From positions 248,001 to 312,000 of the forward strand of contig NZ_CP040244.1 in NCBI RefSeq assembly GCF_005517195.1: a DNA stretch of 64,000 bases, read 5' to 3'. This DNA comes from Streptomyces vilmorinianum. GTDB taxonomy: Bacteria; Actinomycetota; Actinomycetes; Streptomycetales; Streptomycetaceae. Position 1 is the stretch's first letter. Each line of letters opens with the position of its first letter. A model generated the notes under the pieces. The model ran no database searches. It was not told the origin of the DNA and saw only the letters and a list, made by a program, of their open reading frames with translations. Below are positions 8,617-17,972 of this stretch, piece after piece. A program made the position numbers and the translations under genes.

Positions 8617-10425
8617 ATGATCGATCCGCCCGTGACCATGCCACCCAAGAGGGTGACGCGGCTGCCCGTTCGGCCGACTGCGGTGCGGTTTCCGGTTCTC
8701 GTCGTCGTGTTCGTCTGCGCCGCGTGCGGACTCGTCTACGAGCTGGAACTGGTCGCGCTCGCCTCGTACTTGATCGGCGACTCGGTCACCCAGGCCTCCG
8801 TGGTCCTGTCCGTGATGGTGTTCGCGATGGGCGTCGGCTCGCTGCTCGCCAAGCGGCTGCGCTGCCGTGCCGCCGTCGGCTTCGGCCTGGTCGAGGGCGG
8901 GCTGGCGCTGGTCGGCGGCTGCTCCGCCCTCGTTCTGTACGCCGCGTTCGCCTGGCTGGGCGAGGCGCGGTACGTCCTGGTGGCGTTCTCCCTCGCCATC
9001 GGGGTGCTGATCGGGGCGGAGATCCCGCTGCTGATGTCGCTCATCCAGCGGGCGGAGTCGGGGCGTTCCTACGGCGTGCGGGACAAGCAGTACGACGACA
9101 GGCAGTACGACGACAGGCAGTACGACGACAGGCAGTGCGCCGACAAGCAGTACGACGACAAGCAGTACGCCGACAAGCAGTACGACAGGGATCCGGCGGG
9201 CACGGTCGCCGACCTCTTCGCCGCCGACTACGTCGGCGCGCTGGTCGGCGGCCTCGCCTTCCCGTTCCTGCTGCTGCCCTGGCTCGGCCAGCTCACCGGC
9301 GCGCTCGTGACCGGCGCGGTGAACGCGGTGGCGGGCGGCGGCCTGGTGCTGTGGCTGTTCCGGCGCGATCTGACCCGCCGCTCCCGGGCGCTGCTGATCG
9401 GCACGAACCTGGCCGTCCTCGCCGTCCTCGCCACCGCCACCGTCCTCGTCGACGACTTCGAGGAGGCGGCGCGCCGCGCGGTGTACGGCGACAGCGTGCG
9501 GGTCGCCGTCCGCACCGACCTGCAGGAAGTGGTGGTGACGGGGGAGCGTGGGGGACCGCCGGACCTCTTCGTGGACGGGCGGCTGCGGGTCGGCGGACAG
9601 GACGAGTACCGCTATCACGAGTCGCTGGTGCACCCCGCGATGAACGGGCCGCGCGCCCGGGTGCTGATCATCGGCGGCGGTGACGGCCTCGCCGCTCGCG
9701 AGGTGCTGCGCTACGCCGACGTCCGCTCGGTCACCGTCGTCGAGCTCGACCCCGGAGTCGTACGGCTCGCCCGGACCCACCCCGAGCTCGCCACCCTCAA
9801 CGGCAACGCCTACCGGGACCCGCGCGTGCGGGTGGCGTTCGCGGACGCGTTCCGCTGGCTGCGCGGGGCGGGCGCCGGCGAGCGGTACGACGTGGTGATC
9901 TCGGACCTGCCCGACCCCGGGATCTCCGCCAGCACCAAGCTGTACTCCGAGGAGTTCTACGGGCTCGCGTCCCGGGTCCTCGCCGACGGCGGACGGCTCG
10001 TCGTCCACGCCGGCTCGGCCTCGGCCCGCCCGCGCACCTTCTGGACGGTGGACTCCACCCTGCGCGCGGCCGGTTTCGCGACCCGGCCCTACAGCGCGCA
10101 CGGGCGCGGGGCGAGCCTCGCCGCGGGACCCGACCGGGCCGAGCGCGCCGACCGCTCCGCCGGCGCGACGGAGGCGGGGGCGAAGGCGGGCATCGGTACG
10201 GGTACGGGTACGGGGGCAGGTACGGGCGCGGGGGACTGGGGGTACGTCCTGGCGGTCGCGGGCACGTACCCGCCCGAGCTGGGCCTCGCCCCCGACGTGC
10301 CCCCGCTGCGGTCCCTGACGGCGGACGCCCTGGCGACGGGGGCGTGGGCCGTGGAGCTGACCCGGGACGCGCGGGAGGCCGCACCTCCGCCGTCGACGCT
10401 GGTCCACCCGCGCTACGGCGGCTGA
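8617..10425 (+). CDS. Membrane-anchored spermidine-synthase-like protein
   Basis: 602 residues. The first half is an integral membrane domain of about seven segments (for example [22 protein letters not shown]). The C-terminal half is an aminopropyltransferase/SAM-like fold with [28 protein letters not shown] and [10 protein letters not shown], matching polyamine synthases. True spermidine synthesis would use decarboxylated SAM; many such membrane homologues are unproven. Two oddities: a loop of seven 15-bp repeats (9082-9186) between membrane segments, and a Thr/Gly-rich stretch near 10190-10235. ATG at 8617; ATG at 8638 is possible. Confidence 0.85.
   Translation: MIDPPVTMPPKRVTRLPVRPTAVRFPVLVVVFVCAACGLVYELELVALASYLIGDSVTQASVVLSVMVFAMGVGSLLAKRLRCRAAVGFGLVEGGLALVGGCSALVLYAAFAWLGEARYVLVAFSLAIGVLIGAEIPLLMSLIQRAESGRSYGVRDKQYDDRQYDDRQYDDRQCADKQYDDKQYADKQYDRDPAGTVADLFAADYVGALVGGLAFPFLLLPWLGQLTGALVTGAVNAVAGGGLVLWLFRRDLTRRSRALLIGTNLAVLAVLATATVLVDDFEEAARRAVYGDSVRVAVRTDLQEVVVTGERGGPPDLFVDGRLRVGGQDEYRYHESLVHPAMNGPRARVLIIGGGDGLAAREVLRYADVRSVTVVELDPGVVRLARTHPELATLNGNAYRDPRVRVAFADAFRWLRGAGAGERYDVVISDLPDPGISASTKLYSEEFYGLASRVLADGGRLVVHAGSASARPRTFWTVDSTLRAAGFATRPYSAHGRGASLAAGPDRAERADRSAGATEAGAKAGIGTGTGTGAGTGAGDWGYVLAVAGTYPPELGLAPDVPPLRSLTADALATGAWAVELTRDAREAAPPPSTLVHPRYGG
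9082..9186 (+). repeat. Seven 15-bp tandem repeats inside the aminopropyltransferase-like gene
   Basis: 105 bases, exactly seven 15-bp units of the form GACAAGCAGTACGAC with a few substitutions. They encode (D-K/R-Q-Y/C-D/A) repeated in frame. They fall in a hydrophilic loop before the [12 protein letters not shown] membrane region, so copy number can vary without a frameshift. Confidence 0.9.
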
Positions 10426-10490
10426 GCGCCCGCAACGGGGGAGCGACAAACAGGCGACGGCGGCGCCCGGTCTGAGTAGGCTCGGCTTCC

Positions 10491-11399
10491 ATGGAGCATG
10501 AGGTGTTCGTTCCGGTCCCGGCCGATGTCCTGCGCGCGACGCTGACGGACCCCGCACGGGTGGCGCGCTGCGTCCCCGGGCTCCAGCAGGACGCCGACGC
10601 GCAGGCGGGCCCCCTCTCGGGCCGCCTGAAGATCCGGGCCGGCGGCAACACCATCACCTACCGCGGCGCGCTGCGGCTGTCCGAACGGGACGGCGGAGTC
10701 ATCGCCGTCGAGGGCAAGGGCAGCGAGGTCCGTGGCAAGGCCTCGGTGAAGCTGTCCCTGGCGATCGCCCTCACCCCGGTGGCCGACGGCACGACGCTCA
10801 CCTTCTCGGGCACCGTGAAGCAGGCCGGCCGCCTCGCGGACCTCTCCGAGGAGACACGGGAATCGGCGGCCCAGCGGCTGATCGAGAAGTTCGTGGCGGG
10901 ACTGACCGCCGTAGCGGAAACCGGGCCGGAGAAGGCCGAGGACGTGGCCGAGGCGGACCTGGAGGCGGACCTGGAGGCGGGCCTCGGCGCCGACGGCGAG
11001 GCGGTCGACGAGGCCGAGGCGGTCGACGAGGTCGACGACGAGGCCGACATCGACAGCGACGGAGTCGACGACGGGATCGAGGAACCCCACCGCCCGTCGC
11101 CCGTCGAGTCACAGGTCCCCCAGCCCTCGCTCGACCCCTTCCTGAGCGGTGACTTCGACGACACGCCGGTCGAGTACCCCGCCGAACCCCCCGCCGTCGA
11201 GGCCGCCCACGCGCGGCGGACGATGATCGGGCGCAGCGCCGAGGAGGTCGACCACGCCCCGCCGCGCGGCCGGTACGCCCCCGTCCCGGCCCCCGAGTCC
11301 ACCACCGCGGGCGCCACCCTGCGCTGGATCGCCCCCGCCGCCGCCCTCGCGCTCGCCTCCGCGGTCGTCGTCGGCCGCGCCCTCCGGCGCCGCCGCTGA
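10491..11399 (+). CDS. SRPBCC/CoxG-like protein with C-terminal membrane anchor
   Basis: 302 residues. Residues 1-145 form an SRPBCC (START-like, CoxG/carbon monoxide dehydrogenase subunit G type) domain: MEHEVFVPVPADVLRATLTD and the glycine-rich LKIRAGGNTITYRG are typical. A long acidic linker with Asp/Glu-Ala-Val repeats follows (about 150-205), then a proline-rich stretch and a final hydrophobic helix (LRWIAPAAALALASAVVVGRAL) with a basic end. This suggests a tail-anchored protein with its ligand-binding domain in the cytoplasm. No CO dehydrogenase genes are near, so the ligand is unknown. Confidence 0.8.
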   Translation: MEHEVFVPVPADVLRATLTDPARVARCVPGLQQDADAQAGPLSGRLKIRAGGNTITYRGALRLSERDGGVIAVEGKGSEVRGKASVKLSLAIALTPVADGTTLTFSGTVKQAGRLADLSEETRESAAQRLIEKFVAGLTAVAETGPEKAEDVAEADLEADLEAGLGADGEAVDEAEAVDEVDDEADIDSDGVDDGIEEPHRPSPVESQVPQPSLDPFLSGDFDDTPVEYPAEPPAVEAAHARRTMIGRSAEEVDHAPPRGRYAPVPAPESTTAGATLRWIAPAAALALASAVVVGRALRRRR

Positions 11400-11435
11400 C
11401 CTCCCCCGGGGCGCGGGGCCACTAGGGTCGACGGC

Positions 11436-12245
11436 GTGAGCGAGCTGACACGACTGACGGCGGCCGACGCCGAGTTGACCATCAACCCCGACAACGGCTG
11501 CCGGATCGAGAGCCTGCGGATCGGCGGCATGGAACTGCTGCGCCAGGGCGAGCGGTACGGGTGCTTCCCGATGGTCCCGTGGTGCGGACGGATCGAGCTG
11601 GGCCAGTTCCGCAACGGGGGCGAAAAGTACCAGATGCCCCTCAACTCCCCGCCGCACGCCACCCACGGCACCGGCCGCGACACCGCGTGGCGGGCCGCCC
11701 GGACGGAGGACGACGGGCGCACGGCGGCGTTCACGTACGAGCTCGCGGACCCCTGGCCGTACGCCGGCCGGGTCACCCAGACCTTCGCGCTCACCGAGGA
11801 CTCGCTCACGCTCCAGCTCGGTGTCGAGACCTACGCCGACTCCTTCCCGGCCCAGGCCGGCTGGCACCCCTGGTTCAACCGGAGCCTCGGCGGCGGCAAG
11901 GACGTACGGATCGACTTCACCGCCGACTGGCAGGAGGAACGCGGCTCCGACCATCTCCCCACCGGGCGCCGGATCGGCCCTACCCCCGGTCCCTGGGACG
12001 ACTGCTTCGGCATGTCCGACGGCGTCGACGTCACCCTCACCTGGCCGGAGCAGCTGGAGCTGAAGGTGACCAGCCGCACCGAGTGGGTCGTGATCTACGA
12101 CGAGCAGGAGGCGGCCGTGTGCGTCGAGCCGCAGTCCGGTCCGCCGAACGGCCTCAACACGCTTCCTCGTCTTGTCACCCCCATCGATCCCCTGGAGATC
12201 GAGGCCACGCTGGCCTGGCGGCGGCTTCGAGCCGAGGCGGCTTAA
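11436..12245 (+). CDS. Aldose 1-epimerase family protein
   Basis: 269 residues with a galactose mutarotase-like beta-sandwich. Conserved catalytic surroundings are visible: HATHGTGRDTAW (His acting as acid/base) and GWHPWFNRSLGG (second His), with the C-terminal VCVEPQSGPPNGLN carrying the usual Glu. It should interconvert anomers of a hexose or a phosphorylated hexose; the substrate is not predictable. It ends four bases before pyrE begins, so the two may be co-transcribed. Confidence 0.88.
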   Translation: MSELTRLTAADAELTINPDNGCRIESLRIGGMELLRQGERYGCFPMVPWCGRIELGQFRNGGEKYQMPLNSPPHATHGTGRDTAWRAARTEDDGRTAAFTYELADPWPYAGRVTQTFALTEDSLTLQLGVETYADSFPAQAGWHPWFNRSLGGGKDVRIDFTADWQEERGSDHLPTGRRIGPTPGPWDDCFGMSDGVDVTLTWPEQLELKVTSRTEWVVIYDEQEAAVCVEPQSGPPNGLNTLPRLVTPIDPLEIEATLAWRRLRAEAA

Positions 12246-12249
12246 GCTC

Positions 12250-12795
12250 ATGAGCATGACTGACGTACGCGCTGAGCTGCTCCAGCAGATCAAGGACAAG
12301 GCCGTGGTGCACGGCAAGGTGACCCTCTCCTCGGGTCGTGAGGCCGACTACTACATCGACCTGCGCCGGATCACGCTGGACGGCGAGGCCGCACCGCTGG
12401 TCGGTCAGGTCATGCTCGACCTCACCGCCGAGCTGGACTTCGACTGCGTGGGCGGCCTCACGCTGGGCGCCGACCCGGTGGCCACCTCGATGCTGCACGC
12501 CTCCGCCGCGCGCGGGCAGCGCCTGGACGCCTTCGTCGTCCGGAAGGCCCAGAAGGCGCACGGCATGCAGCGCCGGATCGAGGGCACGGACGTCAAGGGC
12601 CGTCGCTGCCTGGTCGTCGAGGACACCTCCACCACCGGCGGTTCGCCGCTGACCGCGGTCGAGGCGGTGCGCGAGGCGGGCGGCGAGGTCGTCGCCGTGG
12701 CCACGATCGTCGACCGCGGCGCCGCGGGTGCGATCGCCGAGGCCGGTCTGCCGTACCTCACCGGATACCAGCTGGGCGACCTCGGTCTCGCCTGA
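12250..12795 (+). CDS. pyrE: Orotate phosphoribosyltransferase
   Basis: 181 residues; converts orotate and PRPP to OMP in pyrimidine synthesis. The PRPP-binding loop VVEDTSTTGGS and the N-terminal VTLSSGREADYYIDLRR match PyrE. Two in-frame ATGs occur at 12250 and 12256; the first has a GAGG 11 bases before it and is used here. It follows the epimerase by four bases. The intergenic DNA after it holds a parS palindrome that also looks like a terminator. Confidence 0.95.
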   Translation: MSMTDVRAELLQQIKDKAVVHGKVTLSSGREADYYIDLRRITLDGEAAPLVGQVMLDLTAELDFDCVGGLTLGADPVATSMLHASAARGQRLDAFVVRKAQKAHGMQRRIEGTDVKGRRCLVVEDTSTTGGSPLTAVEAVREAGGEVVAVATIVDRGAAGAIAEAGLPYLTGYQLGDLGLA

Positions 12796-12871
12796 ACCTC
12801 GCCTGATCGAGGCAAAGTCGTGACTTAGGTCCCGGGCCGCTCACGGAGCGGCTCTGACCTGGGGCTTTGGC

Positions 12872-12909
12872 AAGGGGCGGAGTGTTTCACGTGAAACGCT
12901 CCGCCCCTT
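12872..12909. other. parS centromere site nested in a long palindrome
   Basis: GTTTCACGTGAAAC at 12884-12897 is the 14-bp parS consensus bound by ParB. It is flanked on both sides by complementary AAGGGGCGGAG / CTCCGCCCCTT (12872-12882 and 12899-12909), so the whole 38 bases are palindromic except for the T/G pair at 12883/12898. ParB spreads from such sites and, with ParA, segregates the chromosome and organises sporulation septation. Sites cluster near oriC in Streptomyces. The hairpin may also end pyrE transcription. Confidence 0.93.
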
Positions 12910-13021
12910 CCCCATGGTGTCCGCGGAAGAGTCTGGAAAGATGGGCCCCGACGATGACGTCGCCCCAGGTCAGGGCCAAGCAACGCCACGCACACACCCG
13001 CACATCACAAGGAGCGGACGA

Positions 13022-14044
13022 ATGCCCATCGCAACCCCCGAGGTCTACAACGAGATGCTCGACCGGGCGAAGGCAGGCAAGTTCGCCTACCCGGCCATCA
13101 ACGTGACCTCGTCCCAGACCCTGCACGCTGCCCTGCGGGGCTTCGCGGAGGCCGAGAGCGACGGCATCATCCAGATTTCGACCGGCGGAGCCGAGTTCCT
13201 GGGCGGCCAGCACAACAAGGACATGGTCACGGGCGCCGTTGCCCTGGCCGAGTTCGCGCACATCGTCGCCGCCAAGTACGACATCACGGTCGCCCTCCAC
13301 ACCGACCACTGCCCGAAGGACAAGCTGGACGGCTACGTCCGTCCGCTGCTCGACATCTCCGCCGAGCGCGTCAAGGCCGGCAAGAACCCGCTGTTCCAGT
13401 CCCACATGTGGGACGGCTCCGCCGAGACCCTCGCCGACAACCTGGCCATCGGCCAGGAGCTGCTGGCCAAGGCCGTCGCCGCCAAGATCATCCTCGAGGT
13501 CGAGATCACCCCGACCGGTGGCGAGGAGGACGGCGTCAGCCACGAGATCAACGACGAGCTGTACACGACCGTCGACGACGCGATCCGCACCGCCGAGGCC
13601 CTGGGCCTGGGCGAGAAGGGCCGCTACCTGCTGGCCGCCTCCTTCGGCAACGTGCACGGCGTCTACAAGCCGGGCAACGTCGTGCTCCGTCCCGAGCTGC
13701 TCAAGGACCTGCAGGCGGGCGTGGCCGAGAAGTACGGCAAGGCCTCCCCGTTCGACTTCGTCTTCCACGGCGGTTCCGGCTCCACCGCCGAGGAGATCGC
13801 CACCGCGCTGGAGAACGGCGTCGTGAAGATGAACCTCGACACCGACACCCAGTACGCCTTCACGCGTCCGGTGGCGGACCACATGTTCAAGAACTACGAC
13901 GGTGTCCTGAAGGTCGACGGCGAGGTCGGCAAGAAGTCCACCTACGACCCGCGCACCTGGGGCAAGCTGGCCGAGGCGGGCATGGCCACGCGCGTGGCCG
14001 AGGCCTGCGCGGCGCTGCGTTCGACCGGTACGAAGCTGAAGTAG
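13022..14044 (+). CDS. fba: Class II fructose-bisphosphate aldolase
   Basis: 340 residues; cleaves fructose 1,6-bisphosphate to DHAP and glyceraldehyde 3-phosphate using zinc. Zinc ligands and active-site features are visible: HTDHC (His and Asp), the EVEITPTGGEEDG segment, HGVYKPGN and FHGGSGS, with NLDTDTQ near the C-terminus. The length fits the class IIA long form. The ATG at 13022 has AAGGAG about eight bases upstream; the open frame from 12914 is rejected. A strong hairpin terminator follows 15 bases after the stop. It is transcribed alone downstream of parS. Confidence 0.96.
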   Translation: MPIATPEVYNEMLDRAKAGKFAYPAINVTSSQTLHAALRGFAEAESDGIIQISTGGAEFLGGQHNKDMVTGAVALAEFAHIVAAKYDITVALHTDHCPKDKLDGYVRPLLDISAERVKAGKNPLFQSHMWDGSAETLADNLAIGQELLAKAVAAKIILEVEITPTGGEEDGVSHEINDELYTTVDDAIRTAEALGLGEKGRYLLAASFGNVHGVYKPGNVVLRPELLKDLQAGVAEKYGKASPFDFVFHGGSGSTAEEIATALENGVVKMNLDTDTQYAFTRPVADHMFKNYDGVLKVDGEVGKKSTYDPRTWGKLAEAGMATRVAEACAALRSTGTKLK

Positions 14045-14059
14045 GCGTTCGTATGGCGA

Positions 14060-14088
14060 GGGCCCGGCACCACGGTGGTGCCGGGCCC
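14060..14088 (+). terminator. Terminator of fba
   Basis: A perfect 14-bp stem, 14060-14073 pairing with 14075-14088 (GGGCCCGGCACCAC arm), with a tiny loop. It lies 15 bases after the fba stop codon. Confidence 0.85.
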
Positions 14089-14110
14089 CTCGTATCTCCG
14101 GGAGGCCTGA

Positions 14111-15280
14111 GTGACGACGACGTACGACTTCGACCGTGAGATAGACCGGCACGGCACGTGGTCGGTGCAGTGGGATGGGATCGCGGACCGCTTCGGCGCT
14201 GGTGAGCTGCTCCCCTTCACCATCTCCGACATGGACTTCGCCTCCCCGCCGGAGGTGCTGCGGGCGCTTCAGGAGCGGGTGGCGCACGGCGTCTTCGGCT
14301 ACACGGACTGGCGGCTCGGCGCGTTCCGGGAGGCGGTACGCCACTGGTACGCGACCCGCCACGACACCGCGCTCGACATCGAGACGCTGGTGTACGCCCC
14401 CTCGGTGCTGAGCCAGCTCTCGCAGCTGCTCCAGATGTGGACGGAGCCCGGCGACGGCGTGGTGGTGCACACCCCGACGTACGACGGCTTTCGCAAGGCC
14501 GTCACGGGTCTGGGGCGTGAGCTGCGCGGCGTACCGGTCGGGGACACCGAGGCGCTGGAGGCGGAGCTGGCGCGGGCGGACAGCCGGATGCTGCTGCTCT
14601 GCTCGCCGCACAACCCGACGGGCCGGGTCTGGCGGGAGGACGAGCTGGCGGAGTTCTCGCGGCTCGCCGAGCGCCACGGGGTCGCGGTCGTCAGCGACGA
14701 GATCCACGCGGACCTGGTGGCCGGCGGCCGGCGCCATCTGCCGTGGAGCCGTTTCACCGAGGCCGGCCGCGGCCGGCGCTGGGCCCTGATCACCTCGGGC
14801 ACGAAGGCCTTCAACTTTCCGGCGCTGACCGGCTCGTACGGGATCATCGGCGACCCCGACGAGCGCGAGGCGTTCGTCCGCCGCATGGAGACCGGTGAGG
14901 GGCTCGCCTCTCCGGCCGTGCTCTCGCTGACCGCCCACATCGCCGCGTACCGGGAGGGCGGGCCGTGGCTGGACTCCCTGCGGGCGTACGTGGCCGGAAC
15001 GATGCGGCTGGTGGAGGAGCGGCTCGCGGAGGGGCTGCCGGGGGTGACCTGGACGCCCCCGCAGGCGGGCTACCTGGCCTGGATCGACCTGCGGCCGCTC
15101 GGCATCGACGAGGCCGCGCTCCAGCGGGAGCTGGTGGAGACCGAGAAGGTCGCGATCATGCCGGGCGGGGTGTACGGGACGCCGGGCTTCGTCCGGCTGA
15201 ACGTCGGCTGCCCGCGGAAGAAGGCGGAACGGGGCGTGGACGCGCTCGTGCGGGCGGCGGGCAGGCTGCGGAGGGCCTGA
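14111..15280 (+). CDS. MalY/PatB-type cystathionine beta-lyase/aminotransferase
   Basis: 389-residue PLP enzyme of the MalY/PatB subgroup, which cleaves C-S bonds of cystathionine and related amino acids. Typical features: the N-terminal WDGIADRFGAGELLPFTISDMDF, the SPHNPTGRVW loop, DEIHADLV and the Schiff-base lysine in TSGTKAFNFPAL. The C-terminal FVRLNVGCPR holds the carboxylate-binding Arg. GTG start after GGGAGGCC. It could act in methionine/homocysteine metabolism or as a transaminase. Regulation is not visible. Confidence 0.9.
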   Translation: MTTTYDFDREIDRHGTWSVQWDGIADRFGAGELLPFTISDMDFASPPEVLRALQERVAHGVFGYTDWRLGAFREAVRHWYATRHDTALDIETLVYAPSVLSQLSQLLQMWTEPGDGVVVHTPTYDGFRKAVTGLGRELRGVPVGDTEALEAELARADSRMLLLCSPHNPTGRVWREDELAEFSRLAERHGVAVVSDEIHADLVAGGRRHLPWSRFTEAGRGRRWALITSGTKAFNFPALTGSYGIIGDPDEREAFVRRMETGEGLASPAVLSLTAHIAAYREGGPWLDSLRAYVAGTMRLVEERLAEGLPGVTWTPPQAGYLAWIDLRPLGIDEAALQRELVETEKVAIMPGGVYGTPGFVRLNVGCPRKKAERGVDALVRAAGRLRRA

Positions 15281-15418
15281 CACGGACGCCGGTCTCGTGG
15301 GCGCCGGGGTCATGGAGCGGACGCGCTCGCCAGGTCGCCGTCCCGTTGCGCCCACCCGTCCCTCCCCGGGGTCGCCACGGATGTGCACAGGCCCGCCCCC
15401 GCGAGGACGATGGCAGGC

Positions 15419-16990
15419 ATGGACATCAGGCTCGCCTCGGGCACGGGGCGGTGGATCGTCTTCACCACCGTCCTCGCCTCGGGGATGGCGCTGCTCGACT
15501 CCACCGTCGTCAACGTCGCCCTTCCCCACATCGGCGAGGACCTCGGGGCCGACATGGCCGCGCTCCAGTGGACCGTCAACGCCTACATGCTCACGCTCGC
15601 CGGCCTCATCCTGCTCGGCGGGGCGCTGGGCGACCGGTACGGGCGGCGGCGGGTGTTCGTGGTCGGGGTGGTGTGGTTCGCCGTGGCCTCGCTGCTGTGC
15701 GGGCTCGCGCCGAACGCCGGTGTGCTGATCGCCGCCCGCGCCCTCCAGGGCGTCGGCGGCGCGCTGCTGACCCCCGGGTCGCTCGCGCTGATCCAGGCGA
15801 GCTTCCACCGGGAGGACCGGGCCAGGGCCGTCGGGCTGTGGTCCGGCTTCGGCGGGGTCGGGGCGGCGATCGGGCCGTTCGTCGGCGGCTGGCTGGTCGA
15901 CGGGCCCGGCTGGCGGTGGGTGTTCCTGCTGAACGTGCCGCTGGCCGCGCTGTGCGTGCCGGTCGCGCTGCGGCACGTGCCCGAGTCGCGAGACGAGTCC
16001 GCCCACGGCCGCTTCGACGTGCTCGGCGCGGTCCTCGCGGCCGGGGGGCTCGGCCTCGTCACGTACGCGCTGATCGCCGGAGTGTGGTGGGCGGGGGCGT
16101 TGGGTGTCGTGGTCGGGGCGGCGTTCGTCCTCGTGGAGCGGCGGCGGGCCGAGAGCGCGATGGTGCCGCCGTCGGTCTTCGCGTCCCGGCTGTTCACCTC
16201 GGTCAATCTGGTGACGCTGTGCGTGTACGCGGCGCTCGGCGGCTTCTTCTTCCTGGTCGCACTCCAGCTCCAGGTGGTGTCCGGCTACTCGGCGCTCGCG
16301 ACGGGGACGGCGCTGTTGCCGACCACCGTGCTGATGCTGCTGCTCTCGGCGAAGGCGGGGGAGCTGGGCGAGAAGATCGGGCCGCGGATCCCGCTGACGG
16401 TGGGCCCGCTGGTGTGCGCGGGCGGGATGGTCCTGATGCTGCGCGTGGGCGAGGACGCCTCGTACGTACGGGACGTGGTGCCGGCCATGCTGGTGCTCGG
16501 CATCGGCCTGACCGTCCTGGTGGCCCCGCTGACGGCGACCGTCCTGGCCTCGGTGCACGTGGGGCGAGCCGGCCTGGCGAGCGGCATCAACAACGCGGCG
16601 GCCCGCGCGGCGGGGCTGCTCGCGGTCGCGGCGCTGCCGGCGCTGGCGGGGATGGGACCGGAGGCGTACCGCTCGGCGGAGGAGTTCGGGGAGACGTTCC
16701 GGCGGGCGATGCCGATGTGCGCGGGGCTGATGGTGGCGGGGGCGGTCCTGGCCTGGACGACGGTCCGGGTGCCCGCCGGGGCGCCGGGCTGCCACCCCGA
16801 GTGCAAGGTCCACTGCGGGGTGACGGCCCCACCGCTGAACCCGGGGGAGCGCTCGGTCCCCGGCGACGGCTCGGGCGCGGGGGCCGGGCGCCCCGGGGCG
16901 ATGGGCAGAGTCCGGGGTGGCCATCGGTCCCGGCCGGCACCCCGGCGAGGGCACGGTTGGGGGCGCCGGTCGCACCCGGGCGATCAGTGA
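15419..16990 (+). CDS. MFS drug exporter, DHA2/EmrB-QacA type
   Basis: About 523 residues with roughly 12-14 membrane segments. The A motif GGALGDRYGRRRVFV between segments 2 and 3 and motif C-like LWSGFGGVGAAIGPFVGG mark an antiporter of the drug:H+ DHA2 class. The N-terminus LLDSTVVNVALPHIGEDLG is diagnostic. The last about 70 residues after VRVPAGAPGC are Gly/Pro/Arg-rich and probably disordered. ATGs at 15410 and 15419 are both possible; the second has better spacing from GAGGA. Substrate unknown. Confidence 0.87.
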   Translation: MDIRLASGTGRWIVFTTVLASGMALLDSTVVNVALPHIGEDLGADMAALQWTVNAYMLTLAGLILLGGALGDRYGRRRVFVVGVVWFAVASLLCGLAPNAGVLIAARALQGVGGALLTPGSLALIQASFHREDRARAVGLWSGFGGVGAAIGPFVGGWLVDGPGWRWVFLLNVPLAALCVPVALRHVPESRDESAHGRFDVLGAVLAAGGLGLVTYALIAGVWWAGALGVVVGAAFVLVERRRAESAMVPPSVFASRLFTSVNLVTLCVYAALGGFFFLVALQLQVVSGYSALATGTALLPTTVLMLLLSAKAGELGEKIGPRIPLTVGPLVCAGGMVLMLRVGEDASYVRDVVPAMLVLGIGLTVLVAPLTATVLASVHVGRAGLASGINNAAARAAGLLAVAALPALAGMGPEAYRSAEEFGETFRRAMPMCAGLMVAGAVLAWTTVRVPAGAPGCHPECKVHCGVTAPPLNPGERSVPGDGSGAGAGRPGAMGRVRGGHRSRPAPRRGHGWGRRSHPGDQ

Positions 16991-17015
16991 GCGGTCGCTG
17001 AGGCAGACTGGCCCC

Positions 17016-17429
17016 ATGGCCATCCACGAGAACCTGCTGGGGGGACCGCCCCCCACTCACCTGCCCGACGACCCCGAACCGCGCGAGCTGCTCGCGAACG
17101 GCACGGCGCCGGCGGACGTCGCCGCGAAGTACCCGACCTCTTCGCTGGCCTGGGCCCAGCTCGCCGACGAGGCGTTCGAGGCCGGCCGCGTCGTCGAGTC
17201 GTACGCGTACGCCCGTACCGGCTACCACCGCGGCCTGGACGCGCTGCGCCGCAGCGGCTGGAAGGGCCACGGGCCGGTGCCGTGGGAGCACGAGCCCAAC
17301 CGCGGCTTCCTGCGGGCGCTGCACGCGCTGGCGCGGGCGGCCGGCGAGATCGGCGAGAAGGACGAGTACGAGCGCTGCTCGACGTTCCTGCGCGACTCCT
17401 CCGAGACGGCGGCCGAGACCCTCGGCTGA
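17016..17429 (+). CDS. DUF3151 family protein
   Basis: 137 residues of the actinobacterial DUF3151 family, function unknown. The core reads LANGTAPADVAAKYPTSSLA, then YAYARTGYHRGLDALRRSGW and VPWEHEPNRGFLRALHAL, a mainly helical protein. In many Streptomyces this gene lies near fba, as here (recalled, not checked). The ATG at 17016 begins 25 bases after the exporter stop. A long GC-rich repeat follows the stop. Confidence 0.9.
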   Translation: MAIHENLLGGPPPTHLPDDPEPRELLANGTAPADVAAKYPTSSLAWAQLADEAFEAGRVVESYAYARTGYHRGLDALRRSGWKGHGPVPWEHEPNRGFLRALHALARAAGEIGEKDEYERCSTFLRDSSETAAETLG

Positions 17430-17483
17430 CGCCCGATCCCACCCCCGGGGGCGCCACCCGCGCCCCCGGGGGCAGCCCGCTGT

Positions 17484-17790
17484 CACCGGGCCGGCACAGG
17501 CCGGCACCCGGGCGGCACCGGGCCAGTACAGGGGCCGGCGACCGGGGCGGCACAGGCCGGCACCCGGGCGGCACAGGCCGGCACCCGGGCGGCACAGGCC
17601 GGCACCCGGGCGGCGACCAGGCGGCACGCGGGGCGACGCCCGGGCGAACACCGGGCCGGGGACCGGGCGGCGACCGGGGTGGCGACCAGGCGGCACCCGG
17701 GCGAACACCGGGCCGGGGACCGGGAAGCACCGGGCCGGCACCCGGGGGCGGCACAGGCCGGCACCCGGGTGAACACCGGGGCGGCGCCCA
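17484..17790. repeat. GC-rich intergenic tandem repeat
   Basis: About 300 bases built from variants of CACAGGCCGGCACCCGGGCGG (written here only as a 21-bp unit, at its cleanest from 17549 to 17612). A second longer unit containing GAACACCGGGCCGGGGACC occurs twice, near 17645 and 17702. It lies between the DUF3151 gene and the DUF3152 gene. Frames through it are repetitive Pro/Gly/Arg and are not taken as coding. Confidence 0.8.
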
Positions 17791-17972
17791 TGCGTTCGGG
17801 GGCGTCGGGGCATCCGTACGGAGGGACCCGGAGGAAACCGGTCATAGTGCCGCGGGCGTTCGATCGCGTTCGAAGGGGCCGGTACGATCCTTCGGACCGT
17901 TGTACCGAGAGCCGCCGGCGCAGAGGCCCCACCCTCTCCCCCGCACCGGCTGACGCAGGGGAGAAGTCTGTC

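Noticed and set aside
12887..17056. A 1389-residue minus-strand frame across fba, the lyase and the exporter
   Set aside because: Runs antisense through three clear plus-strand genes with Arg/Pro/Gly bias; a GC artefact.
17430..17972. Frames through the GC-rich repeat before the DUF3152 gene
   Set aside because: All are repetitive Gly/Arg/Pro strings with no ribosome site.
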